Origin: a bacterium
GTDB lineage: Bacteria; Bdellovibrionota; Bacteriovoracia; Bacteriovoracales; Bacteriovoracaceae
Direction: 5' to 3'
Assembly: GCA_030425045.1 (NCBI GenBank)
Contig: JAUHVL010000031.1
Coordinates: 1 to 39,837 of the forward strand
DNA: 39,837 nucleotides
Positions 1-6,677 of this stretch are shown here, one piece after another (the first letter of the stretch is position 1; each line of letters begins with the position of its first letter). A program made the translations under genes and the position numbers. The notes below the pieces were generated by a model that had not been told where the DNA came from, ran no database searches, and was given only the letters and a program-made list of their open reading frames with translations.

Positions 1-1821
1 TGTTGGAAGTGGAATACTGCACATTGGGGAGTCTGGGGAGAAAGAAACATCAGTACCGCCAGTGGCAGAAGTGACAGCACCTTTTATAAGACAGGCTTTG
101 GGAGCAAGCGACCAAGCAAGAAAGTTCGGTTGGTACTTATCACTTATTCCAGTAGACCAGTGTTCGGGAATATGTTCGCTCATCCCATCAAAGCAAAGCT
201 TTGGCATTCTAGTTCCACCACAAGGCAACATGTTGAATGGAATTTGTGCGAATGGGACTGAGATTGTCCTAGCGTGATAAGATTGAGTGTCCTCGTCATT
301 TTCCATTCCAAAAGGAGGTAATGCCGAGGCTCCTGCTAGTTGTACTGCGGCCCCAGGTAGTGCCGTAAAATGAGAGCTTCCGGCCTTAGGAGTAACTTCT
401 ATAAATGTTTGAGGAACATAATAGCGAAAATGAACGCAAGGTCTAGGAATAGGCCAGCCACACATACTTAATGAGTACCGAAAATTAAGGCAGGAGTTGA
501 ACTCAGGAGCTTTTACAACTGAGCATACATTTGGAAAGGCAAAAGCTAACGTGGGGGAAAGCGTTAGTAGTACGCCTGCTGCCGTTGTTCCAAGCCTTGA
601 AAATCTGTTAAATAGTCCCGAAAGTGAGAATAGTGAATTATTTGGCTTTAACTTCTTTAAAACCTCCTTGTGTTTTGTACTTCTTTTCTTTAAGAAGTGT
701 GGTTTTAAGTACATTTTGTAGAACTTTGTTTCTACGCCATCGTAAACCTGAGCAAAAGATTCAAAAGATTTTAACTTTGAAAACTCTTTTCCTGTGACTA
801 GGTATTCTTTTTGTTGGCTCGTGCTTATAGATTCATTAATATTTGCTCCTTTTGTGTCGAATCCACCAAGCAAAAAGTTTCTAGTGGTCTTTTGGGAGTT
901 TTCAGAAACGCTACGGCTTGTTTTTTCTTTTTCTTCTTGCCCCATAAGCTCTTTGAAATTTCTGATAGTCTCAATGTCTGAAGAGTGGCAAGCGATCCTT
1001 GTTCTAAAGTTTTGAATCAATTCCTTTGCAGCTTTTTCATTTCCAATAGCATTATGAATTGAATTTATACTTTGCGATGCAGCTAAGAAGAAAAAATTTG
1101 CTTCTCTACCTTTTGCACATATCTTGTCATCACCGATAGAACCACCATAACCAACAGAAACAAGGTCTTGATACTCGTCTGCGATTAGGGCAGCTAAAGT
1201 ATCTCTTTTTCTTTCTGGGTCTTTTAAGCGATTCAAAACAGATCGTTCATAGTGAAGCTTAATAAAAGTTCCCATTGAACGTGCTAAAGCTTCATTTTTT
1301 AGGTTGAACAAAATAATCTTTCCACTATCAACAAGCTCATCCATTGACTTAATCGTTAATTTTTCAAAAGTTGGGCAGAATAGCCTTGCTGCATTGTAGT
1401 CTTGAAACTGGTTCAAGAATGTTGTGGCAGTGACAAGAACACCAGATTTAAACTTATCTTCAAACTGTTGATATTCTTGAAAATACCTAATGGCGCAATT
1501 TATATTATAAACCTCCTCTTCATCAAAGTTGTGAGGATTGTCTTCATCATGTGCAATGGCATCCTCTAAATTATCAATTATTTCTGTGCTGTCGGCTTTT
1601 AACATTGTTTCGTAGCAATCAATTAGAGTGAAGTAATCAAGAATAGCGGCACAGTAAACGACTATGTTCTTTGTAAGGTTAAAGGCTGAGTCTTCCCAAA
1701 TGGGTGATTCCTTTGCTTTTCCTGAAAAGTTCTTAGCTGCGGCTCGTATCATACTTGTTACTTCAATGTAGTTTGAGTTTTTTAGTGGATTCTCCACATA
1801 TACTGGATTAAACGTGTGCAT
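1..1821 (-). CDS. Type IV coupling protein, C-terminal half, fused to TraU-like exported domain (partial)
   Basis: The frame is open from an ATG at 1821 to the window edge (607 codons, no stop), so the gene is incomplete. Residues 1-390 are the second half of a TraG/TraD/VirD4-type coupling ATPase. A Walker B-like segment LIADEYQD lies near residues 212-219 and an ASQSINSI segment near 248-255, but there is no Walker A, which sits in the preceding gene (1808-2650). The ATG has a good ribosome site (AGGAG, 7 bases upstream) and overlaps the upstream gene by 14 bases. After about residue 390 the protein becomes a signal-peptide-like stretch (about 403-428, ending in TLAFA) and then a Cys-rich domain (Cys near 433, 443, 454, 462) that resembles TraU-type exported conjugation proteins; that assignment is tentative. 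Coupling proteins recruit the DNA-relaxase complex to the secretion channel. A T4CP-exported-domain fusion is unusual. Confidence 0.72.
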   Translation of the reverse strand, partial: MHTFNPVYVENPLKNSNYIEVTSMIRAAAKNFSGKAKESPIWEDSAFNLTKNIVVYCAAILDYFTLIDCYETMLKADSTEIIDNLEDAIAHDEDNPHNFDEEEVYNINCAIRYFQEYQQFEDKFKSGVLVTATTFLNQFQDYNAARLFCPTFEKLTIKSMDELVDSGKIILFNLKNEALARSMGTFIKLHYERSVLNRLKDPERKRDTLAALIADEYQDLVSVGYGGSIGDDKICAKGREANFFFLAASQSINSIHNAIGNEKAAKELIQNFRTRIACHSSDIETIRNFKELMGQEEKEKTSRSVSENSQKTTRNFLLGGFDTKGANINESISTSQQKEYLVTGKEFSKLKSFESFAQVYDGVETKFYKMYLKPHFLKKRSTKHKEVLKKLKPNNSLFSLSGLFNRFSRLGTTAAGVLLTLSPTLAFAFPNVCSVVKAPEFNSCLNFRYSLSMCGWPIPRPCVHFRYYVPQTFIEVTPKAGSSHFTALPGAAVQLAGASALPPFGMENDEDTQSYHARTISVPFAQIPFNMLPCGGTRMPKLCFDGMSEHIPEHWSTGISDKYQPNFLAWSLAPKACLIKGAVTSATGGTDVSFSPDSPMCSIPLPT

Positions 1822-2650
1822 TTACATCTCCTAAAAATATGCACCTATCTGACAAACCTCTTTTATCTAGGATTTTCACTACATTTTTTATAAAGCTACC
1901 TTTTGGGTCTAAAATGAGAGCTGTTGGTACTTGTTTGAAATTTTTAAATAGTTGGTCAACATAGGTTAAAATTGTTCCCTGGGTTTTTCCTGTTCCAATG
2001 GAGCCAGTTACCAAAATGTTTCCATTAAGTGCTTTTTGTGGGATCACAACCCATTTTGGATTTTGAGCATCTTCAAAATTGCTCTTTTCTTCGCCAACTG
2101 AACCTAGCGTAAGGTGGCCCTTAACAGTTGTCTTAAGCGGCAAACCTGCGCTTAAATTCAATAATCTTTTGATTTTTAAAATCAAAGTCAATACACCATA
2201 AAGTGCAATACTTCCTAAAATTGAAGTTGAGTAAATAAATGTGTCGATAAGCAGACCATAATATTCTGCTGAAATCAGTTTGCTTATGCTTATACTATTT
2301 TGTATCGCAAACTCTCTGAGTCCTTCTGAAGAAAAATAGACGACAACACCTGATGTCACTAGCTTGCCAATAATTTCCTTGAGAGGGACATGACCTTTCT
2401 TAAGGCTTCTTAAGCGGCTACCTTGCTTTTTATACCCAATAGTTCTTTCGAGGATCATTGTAATTATAAGAACATCAAAAGTAATTGATACTGCTAAGAT
2501 CACGATAAAGAGCTTATTGGTTTCCAATGCAGACAAGATATATCTCCAATTCAGGGAGATAAACTGGTAATTTTGTAAGCCAAGAAAAAGAACGGCTACT
2601 AATCCCAAAATCCCTAAAGCTAATGTTGGTGAAATGTCATCATTTTTCAT
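1808..2650 (-). CDS. Type IV coupling protein (TraD/VirD4-like), N-terminal half
   Basis: This 280-residue protein has hydrophobic segments near 10-33, 46-67 and 133-160. A Walker A motif GSIGTGKT lies at 216-223 and the T4CP-typical LILDPKGSF follows at 246-253. It ends at a TAA just where the family continues towards Walker B, and the missing part follows in the +1 frame (ATG at 1821). It is thus a split coupling ATPase: either a true two-subunit form with coupled translation, a recoding site at GTT-TAA, or a frameshift. It would sit in the inner membrane and power substrate delivery to the conjugation channel. It overlaps the upstream 55-residue gene by 11 bases, so the operon is translationally coupled. 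The fold assignment is firm; its functional state is not. Confidence 0.82.
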   Translation of the reverse strand: MKNDDISPTLALGILGLVAVLFLGLQNYQFISLNWRYILSALETNKLFIVILAVSITFDVLIITMILERTIGYKKQGSRLRSLKKGHVPLKEIIGKLVTSGVVVYFSSEGLREFAIQNSISISKLISAEYYGLLIDTFIYSTSILGSIALYGVLTLILKIKRLLNLSAGLPLKTTVKGHLTLGSVGEEKSNFEDAQNPKWVVIPQKALNGNILVTGSIGTGKTQGTILTYVDQLFKNFKQVPTALILDPKGSFIKNVVKILDKRGLSDRCIFLGDVNAHV

Positions 2651-2807
2651 TTTTCTTACCTGATTCCTTTTTTGTCAGTTTTTTAAGGTCTAGTACATTG
2701 CTCACAATTTTCTTTGTGATGTTTAGTAGTTTTCTGTTTTTCTTTTTCTCTTTGTCGCTAACAAGCTGAAAAGCCAAAGCGAGATCGTTAGTAAGTGCAG
2801 CATCCAT
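2640..2807 (-). CDS. Small Lys-rich protein, 55 aa, unknown
   Basis: A short frame encodes 55 residues (begins MDAALTNDLALAF, ends KKNEK). It is mostly helical-looking and very basic in its second half. Its ATG shares one base with the stop of the preceding gene (TAATG), and its own stop lies inside the start of the coupling-protein gene. These tight overlaps on both sides in a conjugation operon support it as a real gene. No family is recognised. It may be a small accessory of the coupling protein, which is inference from position only. Confidence 0.6.
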   Translation of the reverse strand: MDAALTNDLALAFQLVSDKEKKKNRKLLNITKKIVSNVLDLKKLTKKESGKKNEK

Positions 2808-3013
2808 TAAAATCCTCCCTGTTGTAGAATTGGTTTCTTGTCAAAGCAGCGTCCTCTAAGGTTGAACTCAACCTTTTTGCAAGTTCCTTGGTAAAGGGTG
2901 ATGATTAAGTCTCCGTAATCAAGATCAATACCTGTTTTTTCCTTTACATTTTCTTTTAAGCGAGCAACGGCTTCTTCGATTATTACTTCGTCCTTAATCT
3001 TTTCGAGTTTCAT
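2807..3013 (-). CDS. Small conjugation-operon protein, 68 aa, unknown
   Basis: The product starts MKLEKIKDEVIIEEA and has 68 residues. A GTG nine bases upstream is possible, but AAGGTGG lies 5 bases before the ATG at 3013, so I chose the ATG. The N-terminal half looks like a charged amphipathic helix and the rest is mixed, with two Cys. It overlaps the next gene by one base (TAATG). No family is recognised. Its position in the operon suggests a role in transfer. Confidence 0.6.
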   Translation of the reverse strand: MKLEKIKDEVIIEEAVARLKENVKEKTGIDLDYGDLIITLYQGTCKKVEFNLRGRCFDKKPILQQGGF

Positions 3014-3025
3014 TGCGTCCACCTT

Positions 3026-3169
3026 TTAAGAAGTCGCGCTTACTAAGCGCGACTCAATCCTTTCAATGATTGCAACTAATTCGTGATTGGATACAAGTTC
3101 TTCCACTGACAAAGACCCGTACCATTCACGAAAGAGTCTTTTAATTTTTTCTAAATATTCCTTTGTCAT
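3026..3169 (-). CDS. Small protein, 47 aa, unknown
   Basis: The frame starts at ATG 3169 (MTKEYLEKIKRLF) behind AGGAGG with a 7-base gap. An ATG six bases further upstream lies too close to that site. It is predicted helical and charged, with no signal peptide. Its last codons contain a perfect inverted repeat (3032-3054). Spacing and ribosome site place it in the conjugation operon. Function unknown. Confidence 0.5.
   Translation of the reverse strand: MTKEYLEKIKRLFREWYGSLSVEELVSNHELVAIIERIESRLVSATS
3032..3054. repeat. Perfect 11-bp inverted repeat
   Basis: The arms AGTCGCGCTTA and TAAGCGCGACT flank a single base, inside the 3' end of the 47-residue gene. The GC-rich dyad in AT-rich DNA could fold in mRNA and tune expression or stability between small operon genes. 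No clear T-run follows on either strand, so it is not a convincing terminator. Confidence 0.7.
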
Positions 3170-3185
3170 GCTCATTCCTCCTTAA

Positions 3186-3473
3186 TTATTTACAAAATCC
3201 GTCTTCTTTTAGTTTTGCCAGTAGTTGTGCTGAGTAGGCTGCATTATGAGTCTGAGTAAGAGTGACCTCATTTACTTTTTGACCTGGGTACTGAATACCG
3301 TAGCCTTTACCCATCAAAATGCAGCGAGGTTCTACCTGTTCGCATTGAACATGGTCTGCGCCCATCTCTACGAGCTGGTCTACTGACATAGTGCCTTCTT
3401 CGTGTAAGTTAACCCCAAATGCGAAAGCTTGAGTGGTAGTAAGTAAAAGTGTTCCCAATAATAGTTTTTTCAT
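3186..3473 (-). CDS. Small exported protein, 95 aa
   Basis: The first ~20 residues (MKKLLLGTLLLTTTQAFAFG) form a textbook Sec signal peptide with cleavage likely after AFA. The mature part has about 75 residues with three Cys (near C44, C51 and the C-terminal CK), so it is probably a periplasmic protein with a disulfide. The start has AAAGGAG 7 bases upstream. It lies in the conjugation operon behind the sigma-54 promoter at 3687-3702. No family recognised; a periplasmic accessory of the transfer apparatus is a guess from context. Confidence 0.7.
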   Translation of the reverse strand: MKKLLLGTLLLTTTQAFAFGVNLHEEGTMSVDQLVEMGADHVQCEQVEPRCILMGKGYGIQYPGQKVNEVTLTQTHNAAYSAQLLAKLKEDGFCK

Positions 3474-3490
3474 TCGTTTTCTCCTTTAAG

Positions 3491-3649
3491 TTAATAATGA
3501 ATTGGAAATAGCATTTGTCCTTTTAAGAGCATTTCATGTCGATGTTGCTCTATGAGTTTATAGTTGATTTGTTTTTGTTCTCCTCCCTTAGATTTAAAAA
3601 TGTTTTCAAGTTTTTCTTTGATTCTTTTAAAAATTGCTTTTAGTTTCAT
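3491..3649 (-). CDS. First gene of the conjugation operon, basic 52-aa protein
   Basis: The 52-residue product begins MKLKAIFKRIKEKLENIFK, an amphipathic basic helix, and ends MLFPIHY. AAGGAG lies 6 bases upstream of ATG 3649. It is the first reading frame downstream of the sigma-54 promoter at 3687-3702, giving a leader of about 25 bases. No homology is recognised. It could be a small peptide acting on membrane or nucleic acid, or a leader-type gene. Confidence 0.55.
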   Translation of the reverse strand: MKLKAIFKRIKEKLENIFKSKGGEQKQINYKLIEQHRHEMLLKGQMLFPIHY

Positions 3650-3686
3650 TTGTGTCTCCTTCATAAACTTCTCACAGTTCTATAAA

Positions 3687-3702
3687 GCCAAACCTGTGCC
3701 AA
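3687..3702 (-). promoter_or_regulatory. Sigma-54 (-24/-12) promoter for the conjugation operon
   Basis: On the minus strand TTGGCAC (3702-3696) is followed after 5 bases by TGGC (3690-3687). The GG and GC are spaced as in the RpoN consensus TGGCAC-N5-TTGC, with one mismatch. The predicted start is near 3675, just ahead of the ribosome site of the 52-residue gene. Operator-like dyads lie upstream at 3787-3900, as expected for an NtrC-type activator. Confidence 0.72.
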
Positions 3703-3786
3703 AACGGGTGTCTTTTATAAGTCGTTGTTTCTATTGGTTTTTGATTCTTTTGAGCGGTGTTGATTTCAAAATCTTGAAATAGAAAT

Positions 3787-3900
3787 CTACAAGATATTGA
3801 AAGAGAATATTTAGAACGTAATTGTTTTAAGGAGTTATCGTCTTACAAGATTTTGTAGCAGTTTTTAATATCTTGTAGAATTGTCTTTAATAAATTGTAG
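3787..3900. promoter_or_regulatory. Cluster of CTACAA-N4-TTGTAG activator sites upstream of the conjugation operon
   Basis: Four copies of one dyad occur: CTACAA-GATA-TTGaaa at 3787-3802 (right arm partial), TTACAA-GATT-TTGTAG at 3843-3858, a right half TATC-TTGTAG at 3869-3878, and CTTTAA-TAAA-TTGTAG at 3885-3900. The last three are spaced 20 and 22 bp, about two helical turns. The nearest centre is about 120 bp upstream of the predicted sigma-54 start. The same dyad recurs at 10252-10458. They are the likely binding sites of the response regulator encoded at 8702-10105. The rest of 3903-4005 is AT-rich and I see nothing else in it. Confidence 0.7.
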
Positions 3901-4005
3901 ATTAAAGATGAATTGAATTAGATAAATAAAAAAATAGTTAGATGGAAAATGTACGAATGTTCAAAGGGACAATTGCCTTAGACTGTTGAATATTTTTTGT
4001 GGTGT

Positions 4006-5847
4006 TTAATTCAAAATTTGAACAGGGATTCTTTCAAGGATTGATTTTGGAACTATTGGTAGCTTGCTTTTGCAACATTCATTATGCAGCCAATTGCTAT
4101 TACCACTTGAAGTTACCAGGATAGACTTAGACTCTATAGATCGCTGTGTGATGAACTGAAGTCCAGTGTACTCTTTATGTCTCAGGTCATTATCAATGAG
4201 CAATATATAGTCTGTGTCGCTATTTTCCAGTTTATTAATATAGAGAGTAGCATCATCCAAGTTGTTAAAGTGAGTAGTTTTAATGGAGCTTTCAACCAGC
4301 TTTTCTTGAACTAGCTTTCTTTCCCAGACTTTATGAACAATCGGATCATCGTCAACAATGACAATCTCCATTCCTGGGGCAAAGTATAGTGTTGTAGGAT
4401 AAAGGTAATCAACATCAGATATGGGAAGTTTAATTAATACCTTTGAACCAACATTTTCTTTGGAGCTTATAGTGAGTTCCCCATTCCAATTTTCAATATC
4501 CTCTATAGCCGCAGCCAGTCCAATGCCAGTGCCATTTATCTTATTGAAAGTTGCGCCACGTTTTCCTATCTTTGGAAGTATGTCTTCTGGAATGCCACAG
4601 CCGTTGTCTTTGATAGATATTTCCAAAAACTCATTGTTTAAAGAGATTGTGGTTTCAATGTATCCGTCTTCCATAACTGCTTCTATAGCATTTTTATACA
4701 AGTTTAAGAGATTACGCTTGAATTTAACGGGGGCAATCTCAGCGAAAGCATCAAACGAGTCCTTATCAGTTATGGTCTTGAACTTAACCCTTTTTGACTG
4801 GGATATTTTTGATAATTTTATTTCTCCTACAATTTGATAGATAAGTGAAGCTATATGGCATTTCCTTGATTTGTCTGTCTTTTCGAGTCCGTCCAATTCA
4901 CTTGTCTCGTTTCCAGCCGCTATGTTAATTTCAAGTTCAGTTAATGAACCAATCTTAGGAATGTCCTCGACAGTATCACTAATACGCTCAAATACAGTTT
5001 TTAAAATATCAATCTGTTTAGTATTATCTGATATTGAGTCTAAGGCAGATTCTCCTATATCAAGAGAAGCAATCACATCATGCTTTACTCTTGAAGCGAC
5101 TTTCGCTATCTGTGCCTTAGAAATTGCTTTACGAGCGATATTCTCATTTTCTTTGCTTTTTAATATATAGTTAATAAGTATTTCATTGAATGAGTTTATT
5201 TCATCTAACTTCATCCAATTGTTGTTATGTTTAAAGAAGTGCTCACTTCCTACATTTTCTTTTAAAAAAACAGAGTAGTCAGTAAAAGGAGCTGTGAGAC
5301 TATTGGCCAGTCTTTGTATTCTTGAATACAGATAAAGAGAGATTAAAGTGAACAGCAGTGAGATTAATACTGTAAACCAAAAAATTGTATAAATTGGAAT
5401 TTGGTAGCCAACAAATAGTTTCCCGACGACTTGTTTCCCATAAATGACGGGCTTTTTAACCACAATATGTGGCAGACCATTGTTCCAATAAAATCTACTA
5501 TCTTTAATATTCTTAAGCTCAGGGTATATATCATAAGAATGAGCCTCTACATGCACATTATTGCGAGAGGTTGTAACCCATACATCCTTAAAATTGCCTG
5601 ATTCAACTAATGTTTTAATGATTTGAGATGGCAGAAATTCACCACCTAGTCCCATCGGCTGGCTTAAGCTTCTTGTAACAACATTTGTTGTCTGCATAAG
5701 TTGGCCGCGATAATAATATGTGCCTACCAATGCTCCAAGTAAGAAAACACTTATAACCCCAACAATAAAAATCTTAAATGAAAGCGACCTGGCTCTCATT
5801 TTCGCGTAAGATTTAATTGATTGAGGCTTTTTAGATTTCATTGGCAT
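4006..5847 (-). CDS. Hybrid sensor histidine kinase with C-terminal receiver
   Basis: The 613-residue protein has a TM helix near 23-45, a periplasmic domain of about 105 residues (46-151), TM2 near 152-174, then a coiled region and kinase core. The likely phosphorylated His is H256 (RVKHDVIAS). The N box NLYKNAIEA is at 382-390, and G boxes DNGCG (414-418) and GTGIGLAAA (439-447) follow. A receiver domain follows from about 493, with acidic VDDD, phosphoacceptor D552 (LLIDND) and Lys K601. The start overlaps the preceding gene by 17 bases; M3 (5841) is better spaced from GAGGTG and may be the true start. Last gene of the cassette, it probably senses a signal via the periplasmic peptide-binding protein (6678-8198), as LuxP works with LuxQ, and phosphorylates the regulator at 8702-10105. 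The partner assignments are inference. Confidence 0.9.
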   Translation of the reverse strand: MPMKSKKPQSIKSYAKMRARSLSFKIFIVGVISVFLLGALVGTYYYRGQLMQTTNVVTRSLSQPMGLGGEFLPSQIIKTLVESGNFKDVWVTTSRNNVHVEAHSYDIYPELKNIKDSRFYWNNGLPHIVVKKPVIYGKQVVGKLFVGYQIPIYTIFWFTVLISLLFTLISLYLYSRIQRLANSLTAPFTDYSVFLKENVGSEHFFKHNNNWMKLDEINSFNEILINYILKSKENENIARKAISKAQIAKVASRVKHDVIASLDIGESALDSISDNTKQIDILKTVFERISDTVEDIPKIGSLTELEINIAAGNETSELDGLEKTDKSRKCHIASLIYQIVGEIKLSKISQSKRVKFKTITDKDSFDAFAEIAPVKFKRNLLNLYKNAIEAVMEDGYIETTISLNNEFLEISIKDNGCGIPEDILPKIGKRGATFNKINGTGIGLAAAIEDIENWNGELTISSKENVGSKVLIKLPISDVDYLYPTTLYFAPGMEIVIVDDDPIVHKVWERKLVQEKLVESSIKTTHFNNLDDATLYINKLENSDTDYILLIDNDLRHKEYTGLQFITQRSIESKSILVTSSGNSNWLHNECCKSKLPIVPKSILERIPVQILN

Positions 5848-6670
5848 AGCACCTCAGATCATCTAAAAGTATTTTTCCAAATTCTGTGAACGTGACATTT
5901 CCATAACTATCGAGTGACTTTTTAAAATCACTAGAAAGCACATTAAGATTATCTGCTAAATATTCGCTTTCATCACTTTCAGGCAACTGACTGATAAATC
6001 GCACCATAAATGCAAGTGCAATTGTGGCATGAAAGGATTGTATTGCTGGCCTATCTGTTTTTCTAACAAATGAATGAACGGGCGTACTGAGTCCGTTTTC
6101 AATAATTGGGTCTGCCGTTTGATAAACATATAGTGCTTGATGGCCTGTTTCGTGTGCTATATTGATTGCTAGTTGATTTACTGAGTTTAATTCTAAAAAG
6201 GGAACACTTAAGAAGATTGCGCCTTTGGCGAGATGGCTGCTGAATCCTATGCCTATATCTTGAAAGTTTCCTTTTGTTGTTTTCATTGGGACAATATTCA
6301 TAACTAACTCATCGAATAACAAGGAAATATCATTGTTTGATGACATAACCTTATCCGAAGCAGCTTTAATTAGATCAAGTTCAGTTTCTTCCATTGTTGA
6401 AAATGAGACAAAATTATTCTTGTCTTCAGGAGGATAATACTGAGACTCAATAGTATTCAGAGCTTCATTAGAAGTTACAATCTTTTCATTTAGCTCATAA
6501 ATATTCTTAAGCCGAAGATGGTTACTGTAATTACTCATCCAGGGTGAGTAATTTTTGAATGAACACTTGTTTGTTGAATTGATTTGGTACAAAGCTTTAT
6601 GTCTAAAAGAGTCATTAATCTCTTTTAACCTTTTAAGCCCTGAATTTCCAAAAAACCAAGAGTCTTTCAT
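5831..6670 (-). CDS. HExxH-motif peptide-modification-type protein
   Basis: The 279-residue protein has no signal peptide, so it should be cytoplasmic. It carries HETGH near 173-177 followed by a segment with PVHSF, an Arg, RPAIQSFH and a hydrophobic helix. That layout (HExxH, then R..RP....H in a long helix) matches my memory of the HEXXH-motif putative peptide-modification family, part of which was shown to be alpha-ketoglutarate-dependent peptide beta-hydroxylases, better than it matches a secreted protease. It sits between the peptide-binding protein gene (7-base gap) and the kinase gene (overlap of 17), next to a small exported protein. I infer that it modifies the N-terminal or core part of a signal peptide before export. 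A plain zinc peptidase that trims the peptide is the main alternative. Confidence 0.62.
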   Translation of the reverse strand: MKDSWFFGNSGLKRLKEINDSFRHKALYQINSTNKCSFKNYSPWMSNYSNHLRLKNIYELNEKIVTSNEALNTIESQYYPPEDKNNFVSFSTMEETELDLIKAASDKVMSSNNDISLLFDELVMNIVPMKTTKGNFQDIGIGFSSHLAKGAIFLSVPFLELNSVNQLAINIAHETGHQALYVYQTADPIIENGLSTPVHSFVRKTDRPAIQSFHATIALAFMVRFISQLPESDESEYLADNLNVLSSDFKKSLDSYGNVTFTEFGKILLDDLRCYANEI

Positions 6671-6677
6671 TTTCTAC

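Noticed and set aside
62-1015. Plus-strand frames in the first kilobase
   Set aside because: They are antisense to the continuous coupling-protein/TraU-like frame, which has family features.
3032-3054. Inverted repeat as a terminator
   Set aside because: No T-run on either strand and the operon continues with tight spacing.
4421-5170. Two open frames on the plus strand inside the kinase gene
   Set aside because: They are antisense to a clear histidine kinase and have no ribosome site or family.
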